Origin: Methylobacterium sp. W2
Lineage (GTDB): Bacteria > Pseudomonadota > Alphaproteobacteria > Rhizobiales > Beijerinckiaceae
Assembly (NCBI RefSeq): GCF_020662345.1
Contig: NZ_VMOA01000022.1
Coordinates: 19,054 to 83,053, forward strand
Length of the DNA stretch: 64,000 nt
Direction: 5' to 3'
Shown: piece after piece, positions 25,375 to 34,308 of the stretch
Layout: each line of letters starts with the position of its first letter
Position numbering within the stretch: the stretch's first letter is position 1
Notes under the pieces: generated by a model
The model's database searches: none
What the model saw: only the letters and a program-made list of their open reading frames with translations
Told to the model about the DNA's origin: nothing
Made by a program: the position numbers and the translations under genes

Positions 25375-26484
25375 ATGCGATTCGTTGTCCTCGCCCTCGC
25401 TCTGTCTCTTCTGGCCGCCACGCCCGCATCGAGCGCCGACGATCCGGTGATCGCGGCGGCGACGGACCTCACCGGCGAGGTCCTGTTCCTCGAATCCGGC
25501 GCGCCCGGCATGATCCTGGTGGTCGTGCGCGGGGACGGGACCTTCATTCGCGGCTACGGCGAGACCGAGAAAGGCAACGGGATCACGCCTGACGGGACGA
25601 GTCTCGTACGGCTCAACTCCGTCACCAAGGTCTTCACCACGGAAGTGCTGGCCTCCCTTGCCACGGAGAGAAAGCTCTCCCTCGCCGATCCGCTGCAGAG
25701 CTTCGCGCCGGAGGCGAAGGTTCCCGCCTTCGAAGGGCGGCCCATCACCCTGCTCGATCTGGCGACCTATTCCGGCGCCCTTCCGCGCGAGATGGGACAC
25801 GCTCCCGAAGGCACGAACCCCCGCGCCTGGCCGACCCGCGACGACCGCTGGTCCTGGCTCGGCACATACACGCTGCCTTGGGCTCCCGGCACCGTCACGT
25901 CCTACTCGAATGTGGGGTTCGACCTCCTGGCCGATGCCGTCGGCGCGGCGGGGGGCGCGCCCTATTCCCAGTTGCTGCGCAGCCACGTCACCACGCCGCT
26001 GGGAATGGCCGATACGGGACTGTCGCCGACGCCGGAGCAATGTGCGCGGCTGATGATCGGCTCGGGCCTCGGCGGCCCGGCCACCTGCGTCGACACGCAG
26101 GCGACGGGCGGCAGCGGCGGGCTCTACAGCACGGGCAACGACATGGCGCGCTGGCTCCGGCACAATGTCATGGCCAAGAGCGGCGCGCTCGCCTTGAGCC
26201 ATGCGGTCTACCGCCCGCGCCAATCGATGCCGGCGGCGATCGGCTTCGACGAAGCCTCGCCGATGGCGGGCCTCGCCCTCGGCTGGGTCGCCTTGGCGGC
26301 CAAGGGGAACGAACCGGCGCTGCTGGCAAAGAGCGGGGGAGGCGCCGGCTTCATGAGCTACATCGCCTTCGCGCCGGGGCGCGATGTCGGGGTCTTCGTC
26401 GTGATCAACAGCATCGATTTCGCCGCGTTCTCCGCCTTGACCAGCACGACCCACAAGCTGATCGCCGCCCTCGCGACCCGCTGA
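25375..26484 (+). CDS. Serine hydrolase of the beta-lactamase/penicillin-binding (AmpH-like) family
   Basis: 369 residues. A signal peptide (about residues 1-20, cleavage near PASSADD) directs export. The catalytic motifs are S82-V-T-K85, Y177-S-N179 and K319-S-G321, the SxxK/YxN/KxG set of class C beta-lactamases and low-molecular-weight PBPs. The sequence around these motifs resembles AmpH-type D,D-carboxypeptidase/endopeptidases, which trim peptidoglycan peptides. Whether it hydrolyses beta-lactams cannot be judged. It is separated from cysG by 150 bases and appears to have its own promoter region. Confidence 0.85.
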   Translation: MRFVVLALALSLLAATPASSADDPVIAAATDLTGEVLFLESGAPGMILVVVRGDGTFIRGYGETEKGNGITPDGTSLVRLNSVTKVFTTEVLASLATERKLSLADPLQSFAPEAKVPAFEGRPITLLDLATYSGALPREMGHAPEGTNPRAWPTRDDRWSWLGTYTLPWAPGTVTSYSNVGFDLLADAVGAAGGAPYSQLLRSHVTTPLGMADTGLSPTPEQCARLMIGSGLGGPATCVDTQATGGSGGLYSTGNDMARWLRHNVMAKSGALALSHAVYRPRQSMPAAIGFDEASPMAGLALGWVALAAKGNEPALLAKSGGGAGFMSYIAFAPGRDVGVFVVINSIDFAAFSALTSTTHKLIAALATR

Positions 26485-26601
26485 CCTGGGCGAGACCCCG
26501 ATTTCCCCGATGCCGCCCCCGGCGACACATTGACGGTTGCCCGCATCCCCGGCCCATGCTCTTGCCGCAGCATCCCTCCGGAACCGGCCTGAAGACTTCC
26601 C

Positions 26602-27180
26602 ATGCGGCGTGCCCTTCCCCTCATCCTCTTCGCCCTCGGCCTCGTGGCGCTCGGCGTCGCGGCCACCGTGCTGCTCGTGCCCAAGGCCGGTCAGGTGGCG
26701 ACCAGCAGCGTCGGCGGGCCGTTCACCCTGACGGACCAGGACGGCCGGCGCGTCACCGAGCGCGATTTTGCCGGAGCGACTCATCTCGTCTTCTTCGGCT
26801 TCACCCATTGCCCCGACGTCTGCCCGACGACGCTGCAGCAGATCGGCGACGTGCTTCAGGCGCTCGGCCCTAAGGGCAAGGACACGAAGGCGCTGTTCAT
26901 CGCGGTCGATCCGGAGCGCGACACGCCGGAGGCGCTGAAGACCTATCTTGCCAGCTTCGACCCCCGCATCGTCGGCCTCACCGGCTCGCCGGAGGAGGTC
27001 ACCGCAGCGGTGAAGGGCTACCGCGCCTATGTCCGCAAGGTGCCGACCAAGGAGGGCGACTACACGATGGAGCACACGGCGCTCGTCTACATCATGGATG
27101 GCGGGAACCGCTTCGTGAACGCCCTCAATTTGACGAAACCCGCGGACCAGGCGGCGGCGGAACTCGCCAAGGCGCTGTGA
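26602..27180 (+). CDS. SCO1/SenC family copper chaperone
   Basis: 192 residues. An N-terminal membrane anchor (about 4-26) is followed by a thioredoxin-like fold with the copper ligands C70-P-D-V-C74 and His158 (TMEHTALVY). SCO proteins deliver copper to the CuA site of cytochrome c oxidase at the periplasmic face. No oxidase genes lie in the window. The ATG at 26602 gives a normal-length protein. It converges on the glycosyltransferase gene, with only four bases between the two stops. Confidence 0.93.
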   Translation: MRRALPLILFALGLVALGVAATVLLVPKAGQVATSSVGGPFTLTDQDGRRVTERDFAGATHLVFFGFTHCPDVCPTTLQQIGDVLQALGPKGKDTKALFIAVDPERDTPEALKTYLASFDPRIVGLTGSPEEVTAAVKGYRAYVRKVPTKEGDYTMEHTALVYIMDGGNRFVNALNLTKPADQAAAELAKAL

Positions 27181-27184
27181 CGCG

Positions 27185-29053
27185 TCATCGCGGCGGGTGC
27201 GGTGTCAACGCCCCGCTCCGCGAGGTGCGGGACAGGCCGTGCTCGGTCTTGTTCCAGCGGTCGGGCGCGAGGATCAGTTCGATCACTCCGCGCCAGGCGG
27301 CGAGGCTGACGAGCAGGAAGTAGGCCGGCAGCAGCGGCACGAACGGGACGAGGTCGTGCCAGCCCCGGCGCCGGCAGCCGATATAGGCCGGCAGCAGCAT
27401 CGCCACGAAGCCGGAGACGAGCACCGTGATCGCCGTGCCCGTGGGCAGGTTCGCCCAGAAATCGCTCCCTGCCTCGATCCGGCCCGGCCAGAGGGAGACC
27501 ACGGCCGGCAGCATCAGGAACGGATAGGCCAGAGCCGAGGCCACAGTGCCGGGGATGAGGGCCAGCGCACACAGGCTCGCCAGGGGGCCGAGTTCGCGGA
27601 AGGTCGCCAGGGGGGTGCGGCCATGGGTGAGACTGGTCTGGAGGAAGCCCTTCATCCAGCGGGTGCGCTGGTTGAGCCAAGGCCCGTAGCGGGCCGGCGC
27701 CTCCTCGATCGTGCTGCTCGGAAGGTCGCCGACATCATAGCCGGCCCGGGCCAGCCGCAGGCCGAGATCGGCATCCTCGGTGACATTCCACGCATCCCAG
27801 CCGTAGACGGCGCGCAGGATGTGGGTGCGAAAATGGGTGGAGGTCCCCCCCAGCGGTGTCGGCAGCCGCCATGCGGCCAGCGCCGGGCCAAGCACGTCGA
27901 ACAGGGCGGTGTATTCGAGGGCGAAGCACCGGGTCAGCCAGGAATCGCGGGCGTTGTCGATGACGAGGCGGCCCTGCAGGCAGGCAACGCGCGGGGAGGC
28001 GCGGGCGAAGGCCTCGGCCGCCGCCCGCAACTGGCCGGGATCGGGCACATCCTCCGCGTCGTAGACGACGAGGCAGCGTCCCCGCGCCAAGGGCAGGGCG
28101 GCGTTGAGGGCGCGCGGCTTGGTCTTCGGCAGCCCCGGCGGCACCACGACGACCTCCACATGCGCCGGCAGGGTGAGACGCGCGAGCGCCCCCGCCGTGG
28201 CGGCATCGTCGGCTTCCGTGAGGAGCTTGATGTCGAGCTTCGCCACCGGGTAATCGAACCGCGTGAGCGCCCCCAGCAGGCGCGGCACCACCGCCGCCTC
28301 CCGGTAGAGGGCGACGAACACCGTGTAGACCGGCAGGTCGCCGTCCGGCATCCTTTGCCCGGCCGTGTTCTCCGGCGCGATCCCGCTGGTCGGGCCGATG
28401 GCGGCCACGCGAAAGGTGAGCAGGGCGAGAAATCCGACCTGCACCAGACCCCAGACCGCCGTGACGAGGAGCGCCGGCAGGCAGGCCAGGGCGACGAGGA
28501 ACGCGCCGAAGATGAGGCCCGCCAGGGCGAGGAGCGGCGCCACGGGGGCGGCATTGTAGGCCCAGTCAGGCCTCCGCCTGAGGAGGTCGTCCGAGGCATG
28601 GGCCGCGATTCCCGCCGGGCGCTGGGCGAAGATCGCGTGGCGCAGGGCCGTCGGGGTGGTGATCGCCGGCATCAGTCCGGTGGGGCTGTGCCCCTGCAGC
28701 AATTCGACGACGGCGCGTCCCCGCGGCGCGTAGACGAAGGCGGCCCCAGTCCCCGGATCAAGGGGCGCAACACCCGCGACCAGACTGTCGGGAAACCGCG
28801 CCCCGGTGCCGAGGGGCAGGGTCTCGCCGAGATAGCGCGCGCCGAGGGTAAGGGCGAGGGCGCGGTAGAAGCGTTCCTCCTCCATCAGCCCGGACTGGAT
28901 CAGGGCGGTGGCGGCATCGGTGCCGCTCGCCCGCGCCAGTGCGGCGGCCTTCGCCAGCAGCATCGGGGAGGCGGCGTGGCTCAGGAGAAACGCGATCTCG
29001 GGCGGCAATGCCACCGTTTCGCCGCGCAGGCTCCTGAAACCGAGGATCGACAC
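27185..29053 (-). CDS. Membrane-bound family 2 glycosyltransferase (cellulose-synthase-like)
   Basis: 622 residues if translation starts at GTG 29053 (GGGGAG nine bases upstream); an in-frame start at 29155 would overlap the divergent gene. About 130 N-terminal residues (ALPPEIAFLLSH..., ALALTLGARYLG) resemble the accessory domain of XagB-type glycosyltransferases. Two membrane segments, the GT2 catalytic core (VYDAEDVPD, TEDADLGLRLARAGYD, QRTRWMKGF) and C-terminal membrane segments follow. It should polymerise or transfer an extracellular sugar at the inner membrane. The sugar is unknown and no partner polysaccharide genes are adjacent. Confidence 0.83.
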   Translation of the reverse strand: MSILGFRSLRGETVALPPEIAFLLSHAASPMLLAKAAALARASGTDAATALIQSGLMEEERFYRALALTLGARYLGETLPLGTGARFPDSLVAGVAPLDPGTGAAFVYAPRGRAVVELLQGHSPTGLMPAITTPTALRHAIFAQRPAGIAAHASDDLLRRRPDWAYNAAPVAPLLALAGLIFGAFLVALACLPALLVTAVWGLVQVGFLALLTFRVAAIGPTSGIAPENTAGQRMPDGDLPVYTVFVALYREAAVVPRLLGALTRFDYPVAKLDIKLLTEADDAATAGALARLTLPAHVEVVVVPPGLPKTKPRALNAALPLARGRCLVVYDAEDVPDPGQLRAAAEAFARASPRVACLQGRLVIDNARDSWLTRCFALEYTALFDVLGPALAAWRLPTPLGGTSTHFRTHILRAVYGWDAWNVTEDADLGLRLARAGYDVGDLPSSTIEEAPARYGPWLNQRTRWMKGFLQTSLTHGRTPLATFRELGPLASLCALALIPGTVASALAYPFLMLPAVVSLWPGRIEAGSDFWANLPTGTAITVLVSGFVAMLLPAYIGCRRRGWHDLVPFVPLLPAYFLLVSLAAWRGVIELILAPDRWNKTEHGLSRTSRSGALTPHPPR

Positions 29054-29097
29054 CGGAACCGGCTCCCCGAGGCCCGGGAACGTGATAGGGGAGAGCC

Positions 29098-30039
29098 GTG
29101 AGCCAGACGATTCCCGCGCACAACCAATGCGCCACAGATACAACCAAACCGTCAAGCCGCCCCACGTGGTGCGCTGCCGCTTTGCTGATGTTGGCGCTGC
29201 TCTCGGCTTGGCCGGCGGCAGCGCAAGACACGACAGCGCAGGATACGGCCTCGCGGGACACGGCCTCTCCGGGGGTGACGATCCCGAATTTCTGGAATCC
29301 GCGCAGCCGCCTCGAACGGATCGAGGCTCCGCAAACGGCGCGCGCTGTCCGCTTCCTCACCGACGACGAATTTCCGCCCCTGCATTTCGCCGGCCCGGAC
29401 GGCGCACCCACCGGCTTCGTGGTGGAACTCGTCCGGGCGGTCTGCGAACGCCTATCGCTCAACTGCACGATCCAGGCGCGCCGGTTCGATACGCTGCTCG
29501 ATGCCCTGGCCGACCGGCAGGGCGACGTGGTCGCGGCCGCGATTCCGCTCACCCCGACCCTGCGCAGCCGCTTTCTCGCCACCCGTCCGTATTTCCGCTG
29601 GCCGGCGCGCTTCGCGGCCCGCACGGACAAGGGCCTGCCCGCCCCCTCGGCCAAGGCGCTGGCCGGCAAGTCCGTCGGCATCGTCACTGGCAGCGCGCAC
29701 GCGGCCTATCTGAAGGCGTTCTTCGCCCAGGCCGAAGCGCGCGACTTCACAGACCTCGCCACCGCCGAAGGGGCGCTCCGGCGCGGCGATGTGGATTACG
29801 TCTTCGCCGACGGGCTCAACCTCGCCTTGTGGATCGGCGGCATCGATTCCTCGAATTGCTGTGCGCTGGTGGGCAGCGACTACCTGGAGAACCGCTATTT
29901 CGGCGAAGGCATCGGCCTCGTTACCCGGCGCGAGGACACGGCCCTCTCGCGCGCCCTCGACGAAGCCCTTCAACGGCTCTGGGACGAGGGGAAATACGCC
30001 GAGCTGTACCTGCGGTTCTTCCCCGTCAGTCCGTTCTGA
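29098..30039 (+). CDS. Periplasmic solute-binding protein, amino-acid (family 3) type
   Basis: 313 residues starting at GTG 29098 with GGGGAG just upstream. A signal peptide spans about residues 20-42 (LLMLALLSAWPAAAQ), and a short Asp/Thr-rich linker precedes the PBPb fold: VRFLTDDEFPPLHFAGPDGAPTGFVVELVRAVCERL and DVVAAAIPLTP. Such proteins bind polar amino acids or related small molecules. No ABC permease or ATPase genes adjoin, so the partner transporter or sensor must be elsewhere. It is divergent from the glycosyltransferase. Confidence 0.82.
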   Translation: MSQTIPAHNQCATDTTKPSSRPTWCAAALLMLALLSAWPAAAQDTTAQDTASRDTASPGVTIPNFWNPRSRLERIEAPQTARAVRFLTDDEFPPLHFAGPDGAPTGFVVELVRAVCERLSLNCTIQARRFDTLLDALADRQGDVVAAAIPLTPTLRSRFLATRPYFRWPARFAARTDKGLPAPSAKALAGKSVGIVTGSAHAAYLKAFFAQAEARDFTDLATAEGALRRGDVDYVFADGLNLALWIGGIDSSNCCALVGSDYLENRYFGEGIGLVTRREDTALSRALDEALQRLWDEGKYAELYLRFFPVSPF

Positions 30040-30070
30040 CTCGCCGGCCCATCCCCATCGGGAAGTCGGG

Positions 30071-31141
30071 CTAGCCGCGGAGCTTCAGCATCCCGCCCGC
30101 CTCGTCCGCCAACCGCAGGGTCAAGTCCGCAGCCCCCATTTCTTGCGCCAGAGCCGCCGCCTGTCCCGACCAGAGCGGCGAGAAATCGCCCGAGCCTGCC
30201 GCTTCCGCGCGCTGGCGCAGGAGCTGGAGCGCGACGGCGGCGGAGGGAAAGGCCGGCGCGTCGGCGCTCACCGGGCCGAGTTCCGCCAGAACGCGGTTGA
30301 CGAGACCTCGGGCGGGGCGACCCGTGAACACGTTGGTGAGCGCGGTCTCCTCGTCGCGGGCGGCCCGCAGGGCGGCGAGATGGACGGCGGAGATGCCGGC
30401 CTCCGGGCAGAGGAGGTAGGCGGTGCCGATCTGGACGGCGGACGCGCCGAGGGTGAGCGCCGCGGCGATCCCGCGCGCATCGGCGATGCCGCCCGCCGCG
30501 ATCACCGGTACGCGCACCGCGTCCACCACCTGCGGCACCAGGGAGAAGGTGCCGACCTGGGACTCGAGCGCGTCCGTAAGGAACATGCCGCGATGGCCGC
30601 CGGCATCGGCCCCTTGCGCGATGATCGCGTCCACGCCGTGTGTCTCGAGCCAGCGGGCCTCGCGCACCGTCGTGGCAGAGGAGACGACGAGGCAGCCCGC
30701 CTCCCTGACGCGGCGGAGGAGAGCGGCGTCCGGGAGCCCGAAATGGAAGCTGACCACCGCCGGGCGCAGATCCTCCACGACGGCGCACATCGCCTCGTCG
30801 AAGGGCGCGCGGTTGGCCATGGCCACCGGCGCCGCCGGGTCGAGGCCGAGCTCACGGTAATAGGGCGTCAACCGCTCCAGCCATGCGGCTTCGCGGGCCG
30901 GATCGGGGGCGGCCGGCGCGTGGCAGAAGAAATTGAGATTGTACGGACGATCCGTGCCCCGGCGGATCACGGCCACCTCGCCGCGCACCTGTTCGGCGTT
31001 GAGCGCGGCGCAACCCAGCGACCCGAGGGCGCCGGTGGCGGACACGGCCGCCGCGAGCCCGGCCCGAGGCCCGACCATCGGCGCCTGGACGATGGGGTGA
31101 TCCAGACCGACGAGATCGAGAAAGCGTCTGTCGGGCCACAT
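30071..31141 (-). CDS. Nitronate monooxygenase (2-nitropropane dioxygenase family)
   Basis: 356 residues, an FMN-dependent TIM-barrel enzyme. PIVQAPMVGPRAGLAAAVS at the N-terminus, the IIAQGADAGGHRG phosphate/catalytic segment and VPVIAAGGIADARGIAAALTLGASAVQIGTAYL are family hallmarks. Members oxidise alkyl nitronates such as propionate 3-nitronate. Its position next to nitrate and purine genes does not by itself indicate the substrate. It is convergent with the solute-binding protein gene and divergent from the MFS gene. Confidence 0.9.
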   Translation of the reverse strand: MWPDRRFLDLVGLDHPIVQAPMVGPRAGLAAAVSATGALGSLGCAALNAEQVRGEVAVIRRGTDRPYNLNFFCHAPAAPDPAREAAWLERLTPYYRELGLDPAAPVAMANRAPFDEAMCAVVEDLRPAVVSFHFGLPDAALLRRVREAGCLVVSSATTVREARWLETHGVDAIIAQGADAGGHRGMFLTDALESQVGTFSLVPQVVDAVRVPVIAAGGIADARGIAAALTLGASAVQIGTAYLLCPEAGISAVHLAALRAARDEETALTNVFTGRPARGLVNRVLAELGPVSADAPAFPSAAVALQLLRQRAEAAGSGDFSPLWSGQAAALAQEMGAADLTLRLADEAGGMLKLRG

Positions 31142-31371
31142 GATGCGGTTTCCTTGCGGTCAGGAGCCACCTGTCTACACCATCGCACCAGGACGACGTC
31201 CACCCGCTCGGCAACCGGATCCGATCGCGACGACGCCCGGAGAGGCGAGGGACAGGCCGGAATTCGCGGCCCGATCGATCGTCGGGTCACATGCGATACT
31301 GGTCCATATATTGCTGGTCCTTCGCCGAGGTTTCATGGGCGCCGATGGTGTGGCTGACCTCGGGGCGATCA

Positions 31372-32739
31372 ATGGCGGCTCAGTCATATCCGGCTCATCG
31401 TGCGTCGTCGTCCGGACCACCTCCGGCTCTCGACGCGACCTACCGCCGTATTACATGGCGCCTTCTGCCGTTCCTCATGGCGCTCTGGATCCTGTCCTGG
31501 ATCGACCGGGTCAATATCGGCTTCGCCAAGCTGCAGATGCTGTCCGATCTCACATTCAGCGAGACCGTCTACGGCATCGGCGCGGGCATCTTCTTCATCG
31601 GCTACTTCCTGTGCGAGGTGCCGAGCAACCTGCTGCTGGAGTACATCGGCGCCCGCAAGACCATCGCGCGAATCACCTTTCTATGGGGCGTCTGCTGCGT
31701 GGCGATGATGTTCGTCACCACGCCGGCCTTCTTCTACGTCCTGCGCTTCCTCCTCGGCGTGTTCGAGGCCGGCTTCTATCCGGGCGTGATCCTGTACCTC
31801 ACCTACTGGTACCCGAGCGAGCGGCGGGCGAAGGTGTTCGGGCTCTTCATGTCGGCCTCGGCGATTGCCGGGGTGATCGGCGGGCCGCTGGCCGGGGCGA
31901 TCCTCACCGGCATGGACGGGGTGAACGGCTGGGCCGGCTGGCAATGGGTGTTCCTGCTGGAGGGCATCCCCTCGATCCTCGCGGGATTCGTCACGCTCCT
32001 CTACCTCACCGACCGCCCCGCCAAAGCCAACTGGCTGACGCCGGAACAGCGGGCACTGATCGAGGCCGACCTCGCCCGCGACGCCGAAGCCTTGGGTCCA
32101 CGGGAACACCGCATCCTCGCCTCGCTGAAGGATGTCCGGGTCTGGCAGTGCATCGCGATCTTCTTCTGCATCATCATGGCGAACTCGGCCCTGACGTTCT
32201 TCGGGCCGAGCGTGGTGCGCGATGCCGGCTTCACCGATCCGCTCACCGTCGGCTGGATCATGTCGGCAGCGTATCTGTGCGGCGGCATCGGGATGATCCT
32301 CAACGGGCGCCATTCCGACCGGACCGGCGAGGCGCGCCTGCATTGCGGCGTACCGGCGACGATCGGGGCGCTGGCCATCGCCCTCGTCGGGTTCCTGGTC
32401 CCGACGAGCCCGGTTCTGGCGATGCTGGCGCTCGCCGTGGCGATCGTCGGCACCATGAGCGCGATCCCCGTCTTCTGGCAGATTCCCGGCCGGTTCCTGG
32501 CGGGCTCCGCCGCCGCAGCCGGCATCGCCCTGATCAACTCGGTGGCCAACCTCGCAGGTTTCGGAGCCCCGGCGGTCATGGGTTATTTGCGCGAGCATAC
32601 CGGCTCGGCCTCGGCCGGCCTGTGGCTGGTCGCGGCCTTCGAGCTCGCGACGATCGTCCTGATCCTCGCCTTCGTCCCGCCCGCCACCCCGGCGCTGGAG
32701 CGCCGGGCCGCCGCCCGCGCCGCCCATGAGCCGGCCTGA
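31372..32739 (+). CDS. MFS transporter, anion:cation symporter (ACS) family
   Basis: 455 residues with 12 predicted membrane segments. WIDRVNIGFAKLQM after the first helix and the GIGAGIFFIGYFLCEVPSNLLLEYIGARKTIARI block are typical of the phthalate/tartrate/hexuronate ACS permeases. The ATG at 31372 is chosen because upstream in-frame codons do not resemble the family. The following three genes handle 5-hydroxyisourate and OHCU, so uptake of a purine-derived anion is possible; this is inference only. Confidence 0.87.
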   Translation: MAAQSYPAHRASSSGPPPALDATYRRITWRLLPFLMALWILSWIDRVNIGFAKLQMLSDLTFSETVYGIGAGIFFIGYFLCEVPSNLLLEYIGARKTIARITFLWGVCCVAMMFVTTPAFFYVLRFLLGVFEAGFYPGVILYLTYWYPSERRAKVFGLFMSASAIAGVIGGPLAGAILTGMDGVNGWAGWQWVFLLEGIPSILAGFVTLLYLTDRPAKANWLTPEQRALIEADLARDAEALGPREHRILASLKDVRVWQCIAIFFCIIMANSALTFFGPSVVRDAGFTDPLTVGWIMSAAYLCGGIGMILNGRHSDRTGEARLHCGVPATIGALAIALVGFLVPTSPVLAMLALAVAIVGTMSAIPVFWQIPGRFLAGSAAAAGIALINSVANLAGFGAPAVMGYLREHTGSASAGLWLVAAFELATIVLILAFVPPATPALERRAAARAAHEPA

Positions 32740-32785
32740 ACCCGCTCCCGGTCGCGCCGGGACCGGCCCTCTGCAGGAGACACAG

Positions 32786-33328
32786 TTGAACCACCCCCCT
32801 GAGCGACCCGTCCTCACGCGCCGCAGCCTCGTTGGAGCCGGCCTCGCCGGGATCGGTCTCGGCGGCACGGTCGCCGCCACCGGCACCGTACTGGCCCAGG
32901 GCGCGCCCGCCCCGTCTTCGGCTCCGGCGCAGCCGGGAGCCCTGACCACCGGCCCGACGATGCAATCGGGCCTCGGTCCGCGCCTCACCATGCACGCCAT
33001 CGACAATTTCCACGGCACGCCGGGCGCGGGCATGGTCTGCGACCTCTCCGTCCTCGACGGAGACGCCTACCGGCCGCTCAAGACCATCACCACGGGGGCC
33101 AACGGCCGCTCGCCCGAGCCGCTCCTCATCGACGACGCCCTGAAGACCGGGCGCTACGAGTTGCTGATGCATTTTGAGGAATACTTCGCCCGGATCGGCG
33201 TGGCGCTGCCGAACCCGAACTTCCTCGGCCTCGTGCCGATCCACTTCCATATCCGCGACGCGAGCCAGCGCTACCACCTGCCGATCCTGTTCACGCCCTG
33301 GGGCTACTCGTATTATCGCGGCAGCTGA
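32786..33328 (+). CDS. Exported 5-hydroxyisourate hydrolase (transthyretin-like protein with Tat signal)
   Basis: 180 residues. A twin-arginine signal (LTRRSLVGAGLAGIGLGG) ends near VLAQG, and a Pro/Ala linker precedes a transthyretin-like domain. The HIU hydrolase residues are kept: the His of TMHAIDN, the Arg of GANGRS, the His of RYHLP and the C-terminal YRGS tetrapeptide. The start is taken as TTG 32786 with AGGAG seven bases upstream; an ATG at 32726 would overlap the MFS gene. It would hydrolyse 5-hydroxyisourate to OHCU outside the cytoplasm. A cytoplasmic paralogue follows. Confidence 0.8.
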   Translation: MNHPPERPVLTRRSLVGAGLAGIGLGGTVAATGTVLAQGAPAPSSAPAQPGALTTGPTMQSGLGPRLTMHAIDNFHGTPGAGMVCDLSVLDGDAYRPLKTITTGANGRSPEPLLIDDALKTGRYELLMHFEEYFARIGVALPNPNFLGLVPIHFHIRDASQRYHLPILFTPWGYSYYRGS

Positions 33329-33379
33329 AAACCCCGACCCTCCGCAACCGCTCCGTCACGACACGATCCGAGAGACCCG

Positions 33380-33733
33380 ATGGCCGGCATCACGACACAT
33401 ATCCTCGACTCGGAGCGCGGGCGCCCCGCGCCCGGCGTGCGCATCGACTTCTCGGTGATGGAGGAGGGGCGCTGGCGCCTCGTGAAGAGCGTCGTCACCA
33501 ATGCAGACGGGCGCACCGACGCGCCGATCCTGCCGGCGGCCGAGGCGAAGATCGGCCAGTACCAGCTCGAATTCTTCATCGACGGCTACCTGAAGAGCCG
33601 GCCGGGCGTGAGCGAGGCGGATATCTTCGTGGACAACCCGGTGGTGCGGTTCGCGGTGTTCGACGCCAAGCAGCACTACCATGTGCCGATGCTGTGCACG
33701 CCCGGCAATTGCACCACCTATCGCGGGAGCTGA
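33380..33733 (+). CDS. uraH: 5-hydroxyisourate hydrolase (cytoplasmic)
   Basis: 117 residues, the normal HIUase length. It carries THILDSERGRPAPGV at the N-terminus, the Arg of TNADGR, QHYHVPML and the C-terminal YRGS active-site motif. It converts 5-hydroxyisourate, the product of urate oxidation, to OHCU. It lies 51 bases after the exported paralogue and directly before uraD. The urate-oxidising enzyme itself is not in the window. Confidence 0.94.
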   Translation: MAGITTHILDSERGRPAPGVRIDFSVMEEGRWRLVKSVVTNADGRTDAPILPAAEAKIGQYQLEFFIDGYLKSRPGVSEADIFVDNPVVRFAVFDAKQHYHVPMLCTPGNCTTYRGS

Positions 33734-33737
33734 GCCC

Positions 33738-34256
33738 TTGCCGGATCTGGCCGCCATCCATCGTCTCGAGCGGGACGCCTTCGTCGCCCTGCTCGGCGGG
33801 GTGTTCGAACATGCGACCTGGGTCGCCGAGGCGGTGGCCCCTGCGCGACCCTTCGCCAGTGTCGCCGACCTGCACGCCGCGATGATGGACGCGGTGCGCC
33901 ATGCGCCCAAGGCGCGGCGCCTCGCCTTCCTCAACGGGCACCCGGAACTCGCCGGCCCCGAGGCCCGGGCGCGGGCAATGACCGCGGAGTCCGCAAGCGA
34001 GCAGGGCAGCGCCGGCCTCGACCACCTGCCGCCCGAGGATCTAGCGGCCTTCGACCGCCTGAACGCCGCCTACCGGGAGAGGTTCGGTTTCCCCTTCATC
34101 ATCGCCGTGCGCAGCCGCAGCCGGGCCGAGATCCTCGCGGTGTTCGAGGCCCGGCTCCGACGGGGACGGGCCGAGGAGGAGGCGACCGCCCTCGACGAGA
34201 TCGGCGCGATCACGCGGATGCGCCTGGACATGCTGATCTCCGGGACGGGCGACTGA
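33738..34256 (+). CDS. uraD: OHCU decarboxylase
   Basis: 172 residues starting at TTG 33738, four bases after the uraH stop, with GGGAG eight bases upstream. No ATG in this frame precedes the conserved region. Family marks are the LNGHPEL block, TAESASEQGSAGLDHL, and NAAYRERFGFPFIIAVR. It converts 2-oxo-4-hydroxy-4-carboxy-5-ureidoimidazoline to S-allantoin, the step after UraH. It converges on the RTX gene at 34309. Confidence 0.92.
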   Translation: MPDLAAIHRLERDAFVALLGGVFEHATWVAEAVAPARPFASVADLHAAMMDAVRHAPKARRLAFLNGHPELAGPEARARAMTAESASEQGSAGLDHLPPEDLAAFDRLNAAYRERFGFPFIIAVRSRSRAEILAVFEARLRRGRAEEEATALDEIGAITRMRLDMLISGTGD

Positions 34257-34308
34257 GAACGCCCGGGGTTTGCAGCGGAGGAACCCGGTACCGCGTGTGC
34301 GGACCGGA

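Noticed and set aside
23260..27075. Minus-strand open frame of 1271 codons
   Set aside because: It is antisense to nasA, cysG, the serine hydrolase and the SCO gene; all four of those have clear motifs in their own frames.
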